Positions 13,249-14,396 of a stretch of 14,396 nt of DNA are shown piece after piece. The DNA is from an uncultured Clostridia bacterium (GTDB lineage: Bacteria; Bacillota; Clostridia; Oscillospirales; Acutalibacteraceae), in contig CALYNN010000023.1 in NCBI GenBank assembly GCA_945221685.1, forward strand, positions 1-14,396. The letters run 5' to 3'. Numbering within the stretch: the first letter of the stretch is position 1; every line of letters starts with the position of its first letter. Under the pieces are notes generated by a model that ran no database searches, was not told where the DNA came from, and was given only the letters and a program-made list of their open reading frames with translations. Both the position numbers and the translations under genes were made by a program.

Positions 13249-14396
13249 GTGAAAAAGTTTAAAATAAATTCGGCAAACAATTTATTTCAGCGTTCGGGTA
13301 TTCTTTTGGCTGTAATTATCTTTCTCCTTTGCTCAAGCACTGCAAGAGTTTTTTATCTTCAAATGTTCAGAGGCGAGGAGCTTTCCCAAAAGGCACAGTC
13401 ACAGCAAATGGTAGATACGGAAATAAAGGCTATGCGCGGAACAATCTATGACTGCGACGGAAATGTTCTTGCTCAATCAGCAACGGTATGGGATGTTTAC
13501 ATCGATCCGTATGCACTTATCCTCAGACCTGAGGACGGCGAGGAGCTGACTAAGGAAGAGCTTGAGGAGATGGAACTCAAAACAGAGAAAAGACGGCAGA
13601 CAACCGTAAACGGTCTTGCGGAGATTTTAGAGCTTGACGACGAGCGTATGGCGGAAATAGAAAAAAAGACCTATGATGAAAACAGTCGCTATGTGCTTGT
13701 TGAAAAAAAGGTCGAAAACGATGTAAAAATTGAAATTTCCAAATTCGCTTCGGAAAACAATCTGAATTGCATCGGCTTTACTCAAAGCTCAAAAAGGTAT
13801 TATCCCTATGGCTCCCTTGCCTCAAATGTGCTTGGCTTTACAGGCGCAGACGATCAGGGACTTTACGGCCTTGAGTATTATTACGATGATGAGCTTTCGG
13901 GCATCAACGGAAGAACGGTAACTGCAAAGGACGCATGGCTTAACGATATATCCGAGGATTACGAAACCTCGATTGAAGCAACTGACGGTAATTCTCTTGT
14001 GCTAACAATTAACCAAACAATTCAGTATCATCTCGAAAAGGGATTAAGCGAAACACTGAATGAATATCAGGCAGAGGGTGCCTACGGAGTTGTTATGAAC
14101 TGCAAAACCGGCGCAGTGCTTGCAATGGCTTCGCTTCCTGATTACGACTGCAATAATCCGTCGAAAATCACTTATGACAAATACAAAAAAAGCCTGAAAA
14201 AGATAAAGGACGAAGAGGAAAAAGAGCAAACCGAGGATCAGTACAAAAGAAATCAGTGGAAAAATTTCACAATAGAGGATATTTATGAGCCCGGCTCTGT
14301 TTTTAAAACCTTTACAGCTTCCGCCGCCTTGGAGGAAAACGTTGTAAATTTGAACACAAAATATAACTGCACGGGCTCAATTCGCTTTGGCGACCA
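13249..14396 (+). CDS. Class B penicillin-binding protein (FtsI/SpoVD type), 3' end missing
   Basis: The frame opens at GTG 13249, 11 bases after AAGGAGG, and runs open to the right edge: 382 codons. A short basic N-terminus and one membrane helix (about 17-38) anchor it. The PBP dimer domain begins with RGTIYDCDG at 63-71, where family members usually have DRNG. Later come KRYYPYGSLASNVLGF and GLEYYYDDELSGINGR. The transpeptidase domain has the catalytic SxxK at Ser350-Val-Phe-Lys353 within YEPGSVFK. A charged Lys/Glu-rich insert of about 30 residues precedes it, as in other clostridial PBPs. The SxN and KTG motifs, and any PASTA domains that would separate SpoVD from FtsI, lie outside the window. 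It cross-links septal or spore peptidoglycan. Confidence 0.95.
   Translation, partial: MKKFKINSANNLFQRSGILLAVIIFLLCSSTARVFYLQMFRGEELSQKAQSQQMVDTEIKAMRGTIYDCDGNVLAQSATVWDVYIDPYALILRPEDGEELTKEELEEMELKTEKRRQTTVNGLAEILELDDERMAEIEKKTYDENSRYVLVEKKVENDVKIEISKFASENNLNCIGFTQSSKRYYPYGSLASNVLGFTGADDQGLYGLEYYYDDELSGINGRTVTAKDAWLNDISEDYETSIEATDGNSLVLTINQTIQYHLEKGLSETLNEYQAEGAYGVVMNCKTGAVLAMASLPDYDCNNPSKITYDKYKKSLKKIKDEEEKEQTEDQYKRNQWKNFTIEDIYEPGSVFKTFTASAALEENVVNLNTKYNCTGSIRFGD

Overview
This window looks like a chromosomal housekeeping segment of a low-to-moderate GC Firmicute, most likely a Clostridia-class gut-type bacterium (Oscillospiraceae/Ruminococcaceae-like; this placement is an inference). Supporting signs are a T-box riboswitch on a type-2 leuA, the ylxM-ffh-rpsP-khpA-rimM-trmD gene order, strong AGGAGG-type ribosome binding sites, GTG and TTG starts, TTGACA/TATAAT promoters with 16-18 bp spacers, U-tailed terminators, and the mraZ-rsmH-ftsL-PBP start of a division and cell-wall cluster. 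I found no mobile element, CRISPR array, tRNA/rRNA, phage gene or toxin-antitoxin pair, and no convincing undescribed multi-gene system.

Layout. 1-1370 (minus strand): the 5' end of leuA runs off the left edge behind a complete T-box leader and promoter. Upstream of it lies an orotate-PRTase-like gene whose PRPP loop lacks its acidic pair. 1308-1620 is an AT-rich divergent promoter region. 1531-4042 (plus): ylxM, ffh, rpsP and khpA (signal recognition particle and ribosome functions), closed by a strong terminator. 4047-5321: rimM-trmD from its own promoter, with an 11-base overlap. 5403-5827: a one-gene unit for the phosphocarrier HPr, with promoter and terminator, where rplS would often be found. 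5861-9490: uvrC, then rsmD-coaD-coiled-coil protein from another promoter, ending in a terminator. 9512-10976 (minus): a lone GPH-family sugar symporter with its own promoter. 11076-14396 (plus): mraZ promoter with a repeat-bearing leader, mraZ, rsmH, ftsL-like gene and a class B penicillin-binding protein cut by the right edge.

How the genes work together. The ffh block couples membrane protein targeting (YlxM, Ffh) with 30S assembly and translation (S16, KhpA, RimM, TrmD). The rsmD and rsmH products methylate 16S rRNA. CoaD makes dephospho-CoA, UvrC does excision repair, and HPr links carbon uptake to regulation. The mraZ cluster begins the septal cell-wall machinery.

The points most worth a second look are the PRTase with a degenerate PRPP loop, substitutions at usually conserved positions of TrmD and CoaD, a hendecad coiled-coil protein behind coaD, repeats in the mraZ leader, a dyad at the ylxM-ffh transcription start, and the very short predicted leader of rimM.
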